A DNA stretch of 64,000 nucleotides from Porcincola intestinalis (lineage in GTDB: Bacteria > Bacillota > Clostridia > Lachnospirales > Lachnospiraceae). The stretch is from contig NZ_VULZ01000003.1 in assembly GCF_009696445.1 (NCBI RefSeq), positions 1-64,000 of the forward strand, given 5' to 3'. A program made the position numbers and the translations under genes. Below the pieces are notes generated by a model. It saw only the letters and a program-made list of their open reading frames with translations. It did not search any database and was not told the DNA's origin. Positions 21,201-26,036 of this stretch are shown here, in pieces (positions within the stretch are counted from its first letter, which is position 1; each line of letters starts with the position of its first letter).

Positions 21201-23428
21201 GTGGCATTCAGCGTGTACTCTTTCGTATTGACAAGGTTCTGTCCATCGCTTTCCTTGCTGTAGCCGGATGGAACTTCCTTCTCCTCAAGGCGGTAAGAAA
21301 TCTTCTTCTGCGTATAGGAGGTACCATCGCTATTCTTTACTGCCATATATTCCGGCAGTCCCGAGTAGCTGAGCGTATAGATGCTCTTATTGCTATTTGC
21401 TTTGGATGTCTGCGTAATTGATCCTGACGGAACAAGCAAATCCGATTCACTGACATCCTTCCATTCGCCGTCATCACCGGCAACCTGATATTGAAGCGTC
21501 ACCAGGCTCGGAGTCTTCTCATGGGTTTCTGTGTCCGTCCCATCGTCCAGCCACGTCTTGGTGAAGCTGGATTCCTCATCCGATGCTTTCTTCACCCAGA
21601 CAAAATCATATGTCAGAGCACTGTTCAGCGTTGTGTTTTGTACAGAGCCGGCACTGGTATTGTTGTCCGTACGTTTAATTGAAGCAGTAGAAAGCGTAGA
21701 CAGAATATACCCGTCCCGTGAAGCATTGACAGTGAATGCTGCCCCCTGAGGCAATGTCAGTTTGTCAGTCCCCCGGAAGGAAATATTACTGCCGTACGTG
21801 TGGCCCTGTTTATCCGCAATTGACCAGGATCCGTTGTAAGACGTCGTTCCTGTATCTCCAATGACAACGTCACGAATCTGTACATCATCCTTAGCAATGC
21901 TCAGCTCAAGGGGTGTGTCCACCTGTCCCTTGCCATCCTTCAGCGTGGCATCGGATTCCGTCGATTCAAAGCTATAGCTACTGATTGATGGATTCGGAAT
22001 ACACTTCACCTTCACTTTATCTGTAGCATCAAGCTGAATACCGGTGATCGTGAAGTTGTAATCGAAGTCAACGCTGGCATGGCAGTCCTCGCTGGAGCGC
22101 GAAGTTGTGTAGAGTTCAGTTTTTCCGTTCTCCTTTTTAACGGTTACAGTGAACTGGAAGAAATCTGTATCGTTCACCGCAGAAAAAAGGATATCATTTG
22201 CAAGCGCATCTTGTCCTTTTATTGTACCGATGATCGGTGTTGAAGCCTCATTCGTTTTTACTGCCGGGGCTCTTCTCGCGCCTGCAAGTTTCGCGGATGC
22301 TGCTGCAGGAGCAGAAGTATCTGCTACGGATTCATCCGTCTCGGTTCCTTCTGTCTGAGGTTCTTCTGTCTCCGTCTCAGCCGGCGATTCAGACGCTTCC
22401 GGTTCTGTAATCGCCGCTGCCTGACTGTTCAGGGATGTCAGCGCCTCGTAAGCGGCTGCTACTTTTGCATCTGCCTTCTGCTCATCCGAGAACTGATTGT
22501 AGATGTTGAGGAGACTGTCCAGATCTGCCTGTGACTGCTTATGCGCATAATCCGCATCGTTGAAAGCTTTCTCAAACGCTTCCTTCTTCGCCTCATCCTC
22601 ATTGGCATCCAGCGCAGCTTTTGCGTTGACCGCCGCCTGGCTGATTCTGAGAACCTCGGCAGAATCCAGCGCGTTCACCTTGTCCGTGAAATAACTCTTC
22701 TCATAATTGCTCAGATTCGTGACAACAGTTTCCAGCTTCTGATCCGCCTCTTTCACGGACTGATCTGCCTGATCTTCCCTGGATAATGCTGAATATGCAC
22801 GCTGAAGCGCCGCCAGGCTGTCACGGGACTGTTTCATAGCCTGGTCTGCGTTCGACGCCGCATTCTTCAGTGCAGCATCCTCAGGATGATGTACTGAAGA
22901 AGCGTCCGCCTCAAACTGCGTTTTGCGCAGCGCCTTGATGCTGTCCCAGTTCAGGGTGGAGACATCTGATACGAACTTTTTTGCCGCTTTTGAAACTTCG
23001 TAAGCCGTCTCACGCTCTTCAGTCTCTTTCTCAGCCTTCGGAGCCGTCTCACTGCTGCCCGGTGCTGCGGCCTGCTCTTCCTTCTGCGAAGCGGCCTGTG
23101 ATGCGGGCTGAGCGGCTTCCGGCTGCGCCGCAGGCTGCGTCTCCGGCTGAGCTGCAGGCTGGGTCTCCGTCTTCGCTGCAGCCTGGGTCTCCTCTTGATC
23201 CGCTGGCTGGGTCTCCGGCTGAGCTGTGGGCTGAGCCGCCGGCTGCGTCTCCGTCTGAACTGCAGGCTGGGTTTCCTGCGAAACCGGAGCTTCGGTTGCT
23301 GCTTCTGCGTATACAGCAGTCGGCATCGACAGCTGAACTGTGCTCATCAGCATGGCTGCTGAGCATATCATCGAAACAATGCGGTTAACATTCTTTCGCA
23401 CATGTCCACTTCGTTGGATCTTTTCCAT
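9260..23428 (-). CDS. Giant wall-anchored adhesin with about 17 Cna-B and 13 pilin-type isopeptide repeats
   Basis: The start is ATG 23428 (MEKIQRSGHV), with AAGGGAG eight bases upstream, giving 4722 residues. Residues 1-43 are a signal peptide and 44-150 are ETQPAAQP-type repeats. Residues about 150-333 are a helical region and about 390-617 a beta domain. Residues about 618-2930 hold about 17 Cna-B domains (KxWxDxxxxxxRPxxV...YxVxE...NT). Residues about 2930-4678 hold 13 tandem repeats of about 135 residues like the Spy0128/FctA pilin isopeptide domain (VTKxFNDW, PMP, KAGTYxYxIxE, DGVxYD, ITNTF). The tail has SVKTGDTT, a membrane segment and KNHN. The family uses Lys-Asn bonds inside each domain to build rigid stalks. 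It is transcribed divergently from a LytTR regulator, across an operator array. Confidence 0.93.
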   Translation of the reverse strand: MEKIQRSGHVRKNVNRIVSMICSAAMLMSTVQLSMPTAVYAEAATEAPVSQETQPAVQTETQPAAQPTAQPETQPADQEETQAAAKTETQPAAQPETQPAAQPEAAQPASQAASQKEEQAAAPGSSETAPKAEKETEERETAYEVSKAAKKFVSDVSTLNWDSIKALRKTQFEADASSVHHPEDAALKNAASNADQAMKQSRDSLAALQRAYSALSREDQADQSVKEADQKLETVVTNLSNYEKSYFTDKVNALDSAEVLRISQAAVNAKAALDANEDEAKKEAFEKAFNDADYAHKQSQADLDSLLNIYNQFSDEQKADAKVAAAYEALTSLNSQAAAITEPEASESPAETETEEPQTEGTETDESVADTSAPAAASAKLAGARRAPAVKTNEASTPIIGTIKGQDALANDILFSAVNDTDFFQFTVTVKKENGKTELYTTSRSSEDCHASVDFDYNFTITGIQLDATDKVKVKCIPNPSISSYSFESTESDATLKDGKGQVDTPLELSIAKDDVQIRDVVIGDTGTTSYNGSWSIADKQGHTYGSNISFRGTDKLTLPQGAAFTVNASRDGYILSTLSTASIKRTDNNTSAGSVQNTTLNSALTYDFVWVKKASDEESSFTKTWLDDGTDTETHEKTPSLVTLQYQVAGDDGEWKDVSESDLLVPSGSITQTSKANSNKSIYTLSYSGLPEYMAVKNSDGTSYTQKKISYRLEEKEVPSGYSKESDGQNLVNTKEYTLNATIRWQDSDNSEGARPNTDELSPDSIKKLIQIYNGESDQLVSVDQGNIQVTDQKDGTYTITIHGLPSYAGTMDNPNTYYIKKFDIPDKTAADGKNLHYTTLISNKSGVHENSEDAWNGATITFTISKTIDFSEKKVWEDVFPSLRPKTMLELYRYTTNPQNMELVSVRETPDKGVRPETDLLSYKDLDAYDNNGRQYHYVLKEVIPASDDGNYEAIYKDASGNETTLGCPNGGTVLNKNVKNTTSISVQKHWVAKGTTLKVAGYTVHVGLKRYTKDPDQAVIVKDNTGKPLVQKIDGFADYNDLTAGTTFSDLPMIDEKGEFYTYVPYEMPEQNYISAGDEDGTLDVNDAFTIRDASGEIDTYRVTEVTPANCESPTKKTRVAEITNTLGGTIRFVLSKKWLAKPGKTSVQYAIHRVDPYGKEEVLDHEGKWVALADAKETYTGELTGAADKTDWGSTYTDIVLPLYDENSSRYTYFVDEVNDNSRHYFDYTLTQDDTGRADLVESVAITNNNVNGDGDGQNMDVDLYKTWVDGGDTSTRRPVVIKVFRVDQGGKVDRPTEWDDQGIGVYTLSADNGWHVTNLFGFSGEQLTTYFGSEKNGVRTLTDENGNTRTFDNLLKNNIVYREVKVGDTDVPAGDSCSYDSYTTTLSAGNDIKVTQKYKVTYTGNNDSEVKNVKQGSVVYEINSKWYDGHYLKGRPDVTFNITRDGDPYAICVVTAGDDGKVSTKVTIDGKDAVEGKDYTFALGQGDSLNDYTLTFNNFPLYNEDAGTRYGYACTESLPEGSGYINNSQLDPGFPRTTTGADGENNENLKITTSFRNRRVDQSEKISYTKIWEDHNNSENIRPDVTLNLAARVKSASQIEAAGGDEEKLDLIPISGDTYMEAVSGQENTYRYTFAQSMPKYVTKDLVNASNDALTDDDIGAEVTYYASETMTGDGAERYKEKDTPAEGTTAIQSGDKTYLANGSIFTNTMFGTMEASGTKVFSNVPYDMESDPLVMPQDGSIIFTLTQKSEKDTGNGSTYTVNGKPATAKLVVKNGSYTFAFKDDQGHTLKIPKYDDNGNPYIYSVTESFSDDKAVAFNQVFQLTHVSRDLEVTNRYIAGRRSITVTKEFETSGWTDDEIKEGRYPDVEFTLYRVKPGATFNENDSSQKLQTKTIPGTDFKNNNGNVTFAFNNLYDLTPSGQRFAYYVVEKPINGYTVSCSVNKGDWNQTDTAAMQSDDGSKIYDEVSFKNDYQKDNLITISANKKWSPEGILSSLSDVNNSDLTFSLDGLVNNESNHAGNVKYAQGKDFSVKWDNAQGDSAFTIMDKDGNSPLELRRYTSLGEAYVYRITEDTTTDVWKAGGKLQNFNCATDGHFAQKWSTDTSSSQSNPLNLGTIENVYGRTSLVVTKQWDDNSNKNDMRPRSITVKLQYSTDGSNWTDVNADFLHRNSYDVSCDINRGSLSDGVDLNGVTYQLKEKVKDENRAWTNCLTFRNLPLYENGKQYQYRAVETAIGGDAIDDNVAASYQCINSTNTFNEGSNVFISTLRNKLLPASVTVTKTWADDSDKFLARPESLTLYLQRKVGKGNWEYVRHSSDNSLYTVVISSANNWSYAEQDTLPKEDTQSNTYTYRFTEKAEGAAGTENDDSVNDVYSVNDVTVTAQNGNISYTGSEKTTDTGLNATKTDITNTLDTTSLTVEKKWASEDGKTPVTFQIQYQDKTTGSSWTAFKGVTLTLNEANTWKASLTNLPKRGKDGSDRYYRAVELDKNGNTVNFTDNGTTISSKDGADGVRDFDLGTGMFRSVYTLEVGENGTTETVTNIKRTTVNVTKTFRDGANREVYRPASLTIACVSDNEDANKHTRTGNVTATASTKTVSSTTDLYTYSFIVDQYDRDGKKLDYKITETFSGNNQGQYQETDVLSKSADTEVTVLLHTDTVDAQEADTAAVTNQHDISVFDLTLNKTWNDFYNFYNERPDKITVTLQYSTDGSRWNTVKNPETNVTDKDYATAYATDVTAGYSTDVAAKTLKVDANGSVNAADATWHNLPVYARVGGQRVALQYRVLESKVTDYNNDGTKATSAVTGTDEKGAVKNSTVSLENTLNTTSVTVTKKWMDDNNFNGQRQSIEVQLYQNGTAIKDDVLYQGKALIELKTSGTTAETSAYTFQNLPRQDAQGRNYTYTVDEVNVPSGYTKSVSGTTITNRLTPVTASVSVTKDFGQNDWTKKAPKGFSFSLTRGSNDTQKVTTPMPAGTNGNTATVTINKDTKDLTAAFAAISYDHIGEYHYTLTENNGGVDGVAYDWDDSNNKQRTHNVTVIVSRKSDNTLADSVEYDGKDSLTVKNAFYGTSASISVTKDFGQNDWAKKAPNGFTFTLTAKTNTAGVTTPMPEGAAGGVVSKTATASQHTVDFGSIRYEKTGTYTYTVQETAGDEDGITYDTTPYKVEVVITKAADASNKLRAAVKYYGKDGKELTDGLTVTNTFTPVSGELKVRKEFNDWSKAGSFTFDLTPVENAPMPADAKAGKKSVTVNDGSAAGFGSMTFEKAGTYTYHIREEKGTASGVQYDTQEHTAVVKVEKGTANKLSVTEITYDGKKADKLTDPLVITNTFTPVQSNVAVTKEFNGWTDKAYGDYFANTKFTFNISAVTAGAPLPEENGKNVLTAEAGKTVPTATFKPITFVKEGTYTYNIKEDNDHKDGILYDGNTHTVTIVVSKDNDNKLTVSSIKYDDTNNSATNDDTHNSLTITNTYTPAVTADPIQVTKNFSDWTRTEKGFTFTLTAGSNTAGNGEDGKAIATPMPAGTNGTSMTVDAVSDEKATAVFGKITYRKAGIYHYILTEANGEEDGITYDTADGDSTKAKEHQVQVKVEKDSATNALTAEVTYDGQTSLTITNTVASETAHIQAKKDFNDWNKSASEFTFTLKADNYCKPGETEPSDKVTVPMPEGAKDGAVSGKATSAAPNVDFGAITYKKAGTYHYTITETNDGRDGVSYDAREHTVTVTVSKASDRTNKLSASVKYDGNQDSLTISNTFTAVKASIGLTKQFLNKDTKENWPVDTSFTFDLKADSNTAGVAKNPMPEVTAVTATKDQPTVSFGNIAFCKAGTYYYTVTERNGQVDGVSYDAAPYTVAAVVSKDSNNNALTANIYYDVTKNDKGTVPQDAKTSLTISNTYTPLKQTLQVTKAFNGWNDWNLFDDDKFTFTLTPETAGAPMPSGENSGKATVSKESPEAVFGEITYTKAGTYEYQITETNDHLDGVSYDTTAHNVLVSVSKSTDATNALSAVVKYDGKTSLTITNTFTPVHQSLSVSKNFNDWTKAHSFTFNLSAKDQAPMPNDQKGATVSVRKDSTADKTTGYPSAAFGQIEFDRAGTYVYTITEENGGADGVDYDTDGSKKPTQHEVKVTIAKDKDTNELSVASVDSLTVRNTYTPATAHVEVTKDFNDWSKADSFTFDIAAAGNTAKDIDGNEVKNPMPKNPDGKEVTSQSVDQDQLTAVFDDMTFKYAGVYTYTITERNDHRDGVSYDVNPHTVTVTVTKSDDAVNALSAVVTYEAANDSDIVPEDKSSLTIKNTFTPVSIAADDLSKNFNGWTDSKKYGNFFDDVTFDLVLKPVTKDAPMPEGSDKEAVVTATKKNPAPDFREMTYVKAGTYEYTIQEVNGGVDGVDYDTDGTGKPTVHKVVVTVTKADDATNALSAAISYDGKDQLEIKNTFTPVDPPLHVTKSFNDWSNADSFTFNIKALTEGAPMPVNLTATATEAEKTAEFRNIEFWEVGKGTYEYEISEVNDGIDGIAYDTNAHKVVIQVTKADDATNALSAAVLYDGVEEAKDDSTGLTIRNTFTAATAVLKVTKDFNDWSKASSFRFDLKAKGNAPMPESQNGDVAEATKKNTTVAFGEIAFDKAGTYRYIITEENTGVDNVTYDTAKHKVEVTVVKDENTNALTVESVKYDGDSSLTIRNTYTAPAAGKSVKTGDTTPLNGWTAMLLAAMCLGFVAMEERRRQKKNHN

Positions 23429-23485
23429 ACAAACTACTCCCTTCTTACAAACCTTCTTACAAGAAAGTTCGCTTTTTTCGGTCAC

Positions 23486-23514
23486 AGTATACTTCATAAT
23501 CAATTAATAAGCAA
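23486..23514 (-). promoter_or_regulatory. Candidate promoter of the giant adhesin gene
   Basis: TTGCTT (23509-23514) and TATACT (23486-23491) are spaced by 17 bases on the minus strand, about 58 bases upstream of the start codon. The 20-bp repeat array lies just upstream, a usual place for activator sites. Confidence 0.5.
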
Positions 23515-23544
23515 TGTTACAGATTGCATTTACAATATTAAACA

Positions 23545-23634
23545 AGCTATTGCATTGTGTATAAAGCTATTGCACTGTTATTATAGCATTTGCATGTATA
23601 ATATAGCATTTGCGCGTATAATAGAGCAATTGCA
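23545..23634. repeat. Five direct repeats at exact 20-bp period between the adhesin and regulator genes
   Basis: The 10-mer AGCWWTTGCA begins at 23545, 23565, 23585, 23605 and 23625; the fourth copy ends in G. The bases between copies are AT-rich and less conserved. A further isolated TTGCA lies at 23524-23528. A period near two helical turns would put all copies on one DNA face. Direct repeats of about this spacing are typical targets of LytTR regulators, and the neighbouring gene encodes one. The binding role is inferred. Confidence 0.75.
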
Positions 23635-23693
23635 TTCGAATATGTCCTTTGATGCCTGATTTAACTCATCTTTTCGTTTTCGGCTGATTTTGC

Positions 23694-23699
23694 TATAAT
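23694..23699 (+). promoter_or_regulatory. Extended -10 promoter element of the two-component genes
   Basis: TATAAT at 23694-23699 is preceded by TG one base upstream (TGCTATAAT), an extended -10. No good -35 is seen at the right spacing, which would fit a promoter needing an activator. It lies 46 bases upstream of the response regulator ATG and about 60 bases downstream of the repeat array. Confidence 0.55.
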
Positions 23700-23744
23700 C
23701 ATATTTGTGGCAAAACAGTATGGTTTTCTTGAGGTCTTTGCTTT

Positions 23745-24458
23745 ATGCGTATTGGAATTGTAGATGATCAGGCAGAAGACAGAAGACTTCTACGTACAGA
23801 AATGAGCCGATGTCTTGAGAATGACGGTCTGGAGCCCGCCGAGTATTGTGACTATAATAGTGGAGAATCGCTTACCGCCGAGTATCAGGAAGGCATGTTT
23901 GATCTGCTTTTTCTTGATATCTGTATGGATGGCAGCTCCGGAATTGAGACAGCTCTAGCTATCAGAAAAATTGATGCACGCGTCAGAATCATATTCGTTA
24001 CCACAAGCAATGACTATGCGGCAGAGAGCTATCAGGCGAAGGCTTCCTATTACCTTTTAAAGCCGCATACCTTCGCCCAGTTTCATGATATGTTTATGGA
24101 CCTGATCAATCCGGTTACGGCCCCGGCTGCTGAAAACAGCCTGACGCTTTCAGATGGAAGCCGGATTGCTTATAATGACATTACCTTCACAGAGTATTAT
24201 AACCATTATATCTACTTTCACCTGCGCAGCACGCAGGAAGTGCGTAGGATCTACATGTCCCAGCGGGAAATCGAAGATCTGCTTTGCTCCCGCCTGGAAT
24301 TCGCATCCTGCTCCAGAGGGATCATCGTTAACTTCGACAGAATCAGCCGTTTTTCAGACACGGTTCTGTATCTTCAGGATGGCAGCAGCGTTCCCATCAG
24401 CCGAAGGAGGCTGCATTCCATAAAGGATGCCTACGCTCAATATATGTATCTTTCATGA
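23745..24458 (+). CDS. LytTR-family response regulator (AgrA/ComE type)
   Basis: The 237-residue protein has a receiver domain at residues 1-120 with acidic pair DD at 7-8, phosphoacceptor Asp58 (FDLLFLDICMDG) and the conserved Lys in LLKPHTF. A LytTR DNA-binding domain fills about residues 131-237 (SRGIIVNFDRIS, then SVPISRRRL near the end). It should be phosphorylated by the kinase encoded ten bases downstream and bind direct repeats. The array upstream, shared with the giant adhesin gene, is the obvious candidate target. No agrB/agrD-like peptide gene was seen nearby, so the signal is unknown. Confidence 0.9.
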   Translation: MRIGIVDDQAEDRRLLRTEMSRCLENDGLEPAEYCDYNSGESLTAEYQEGMFDLLFLDICMDGSSGIETALAIRKIDARVRIIFVTTSNDYAAESYQAKASYYLLKPHTFAQFHDMFMDLINPVTAPAAENSLTLSDGSRIAYNDITFTEYYNHYIYFHLRSTQEVRRIYMSQREIEDLLCSRLEFASCSRGIIVNFDRISRFSDTVLYLQDGSSVPISRRRLHSIKDAYAQYMYLS

Positions 24459-24468
24459 GGAAAACCGT

Positions 24469-25845
24469 ATGCCATTTTCAAGATGGGAGTGCCTACTATA
24501 CTCAATTGTCTCCATCGTTCCATTCATCATTCTGTTCTACTATACATTCAAGGACCGATTCCGCTTCAGCATATCACGGACATTTCTCATCCTGGTTCCC
24601 TTTACACTTGTTCAGATCATCATCCAATTCGCCGCTCTCTACGGATATCTGCGGTGGATCGGATTTGCTGACATTCTGTCGCCGGCATTATTTGTCCTTT
24701 TGCTGCTGATCGTCGTCCGCGATCATATCGGACGAGTTTTGTTTGCACTTCTTGTTGTCTGCAACTTCAGCAATCTTGCCGTCTCGGCAGCCAAATACGT
24801 GGAAGGATTGTTTTCGGAAGCCGATGCACTGAAACGATACCACTGGACATTTTCTTTCTGGCTGCTCATCTTTGAATGCGCCATCCTGTTGTTTCTCTGG
24901 AAGGTCATGTTCAAGGCGTTTCGAATCACCGATCTGCCGGACAGCTTCACTGACACAGAAAATCTCTACGATTCAAACAGCCAGCATTACCTTCCTGAGG
25001 GCCGTTTTCTGTGGAGATATCTCTGGTTTGTGCCTGCTACATTTTATCTGATCTGGATGTATATGTTCTATCAGGGCAATGAGCCGGCGGTCAGAAAGCT
25101 CATGCAGCTGCATTATCTTCTTGTAGTGATTGCGGTTGACTTCGGTTCTCTTTTCATATACGGACTGATCATTCAGCTCATCCGCGATCAGGAGGAAAAG
25201 CTGGAGCTTCGCAGTGAAAACTATCAGCTCAGCCTGCAGACCCTCCAATATCAGTATATCAATGACCGAATCGAGCAAACCCGCCGCATGCGGCATGATC
25301 TGCGTCACTTTCTCTCAACCACAGAAATGCTGGCTAATGCTGGAGAATGGGAGCGGCTTCACCGCTTCATCTCCGAGACCATGGAAAGCTCCGATCTCGG
25401 TGAACCTCTTTTTTTCTGCAGAAATACCGCTGTCAACGCGGTACTCTCCTACTATTACCCGAAGATGAAGTCCTGCGGCATTGTCCCCGACATTCATGTT
25501 GACATCCCAGAAGAATCGGGTGTTACATCCTCTGATTTATCGCTCCTGTTATCCAATCTGACAGAGAACGCTGTTGAAGCCTGTTCTCATCAGGCTGCGA
25601 CAGAGCGCAGCCTCTCCATTCACGCAGCCATGCGGGGCGAAAATGTGCTGATGCTCACGGTTTCCAATAGCTATGAGATCGAGCCGCAGAAAAATGCATA
25701 CGGCGTGTTTCTTTCAAGCAAACGTCAGGGATTGGGAATCGGCCTCGAGTCAGTCCGAGCGATTGTCGAAAAATACAAAGGACGCTGCAGTATTGAGGCG
25801 AAAGATAAGAAATTCACCGTCCGGATCATGCTGCTGACAAGCTGA
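24469..25845 (+). CDS. GHKL sensor histidine kinase (AgrC/ComD type)
   Basis: The start is placed at ATG 24469 (MPFSRWECLLYS), with TGAGG eight bases upstream, ten bases after the regulator stop. An upstream in-frame ATG would overlap the regulator gene. The 458-residue protein has about seven hydrophobic segments over residues 5-230, then a coiled linker and the phosphoacceptor motif RMRHDLRHFL. An N box (LLLSNLTENAVEAC) and a G box (GLGIGLESVRAIVEKYKG) complete the ATP-binding domain. This is the layout of peptide-sensing kinases paired with LytTR regulators. It forms one operon with the regulator and faces the terminator shared with the 2678-aa adhesin gene. Confidence 0.9.
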   Translation: MPFSRWECLLYSIVSIVPFIILFYYTFKDRFRFSISRTFLILVPFTLVQIIIQFAALYGYLRWIGFADILSPALFVLLLLIVVRDHIGRVLFALLVVCNFSNLAVSAAKYVEGLFSEADALKRYHWTFSFWLLIFECAILLFLWKVMFKAFRITDLPDSFTDTENLYDSNSQHYLPEGRFLWRYLWFVPATFYLIWMYMFYQGNEPAVRKLMQLHYLLVVIAVDFGSLFIYGLIIQLIRDQEEKLELRSENYQLSLQTLQYQYINDRIEQTRRMRHDLRHFLSTTEMLANAGEWERLHRFISETMESSDLGEPLFFCRNTAVNAVLSYYYPKMKSCGIVPDIHVDIPEESGVTSSDLSLLLSNLTENAVEACSHQAATERSLSIHAAMRGENVLMLTVSNSYEIEPQKNAYGVFLSSKRQGLGIGLESVRAIVEKYKGRCSIEAKDKKFTVRIMLLTS

Positions 25846-25886
25846 TCTAGCTTCTAACGATCATGCCTCATACAAGACCCATACAA

Positions 25887-25920
25887 AAGGAGGGGCCCCC
25901 GTTTCCGGGGGTCCCTCCTT
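25887..25920. terminator. Bidirectional terminator between the kinase and adhesin genes
   Basis: A GC-rich stem of about 15 bp (25887-25901 with 25906-25920, one G-T pair) has a four-base loop. It lies 42 bases past the kinase stop. TTTT follows the stem on the minus strand, and CTT on the plus strand. Confidence 0.75.
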
Positions 25921-25947
25921 CTTATGCTGTGGTCGCAACTTTCTGAG

Positions 25948-26034
25948 TTATCTGGTTCGGCGCTTTCTGAGTTTCATAAAGCCTGCCATCGCGACTGCCG
26001 CAAAAAGAGCCAGCCATCCATAGAACTGGATCAT
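25948..26034 (-). CDS. 28-codon ORF for a single membrane segment with a basic tail
   Basis: The minus strand reads TAA (stop of the adhesin), GC, then ATG at 26034 and 28 codons to TAA at 25948. The product begins MIQFYGWLALFAAVAMAGF and ends in a stretch rich in Lys and Arg (KLRKRR). That is the pattern of a sortase-signal membrane segment without the TGD motif and without a protein body. AAGGAGG inside the end of the adhesin gene lies about 16 bases upstream, somewhat far, so translation would depend on coupling. It may be a small membrane protein or the remnant tail of a lost surface protein. Expression is unproven. Confidence 0.4.
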   Translation of the reverse strand: MIQFYGWLALFAAVAMAGFMKLRKRRTR

Positions 26035-26036
26035 GC

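Noticed and set aside
23545-23634. Possible small CRISPR array
   Set aside because: Repeats are only 10 bases at a 20-base period with no unique spacers of normal length and no cas genes; an operator array explains it better.
23429-23744. Possible peptide-pheromone gene beside the AgrC/AgrA-type pair
   Set aside because: No short ORF with a credible ribosome site and precursor pattern was found here or after the kinase gene; no AgrB-like protease gene is in the window.
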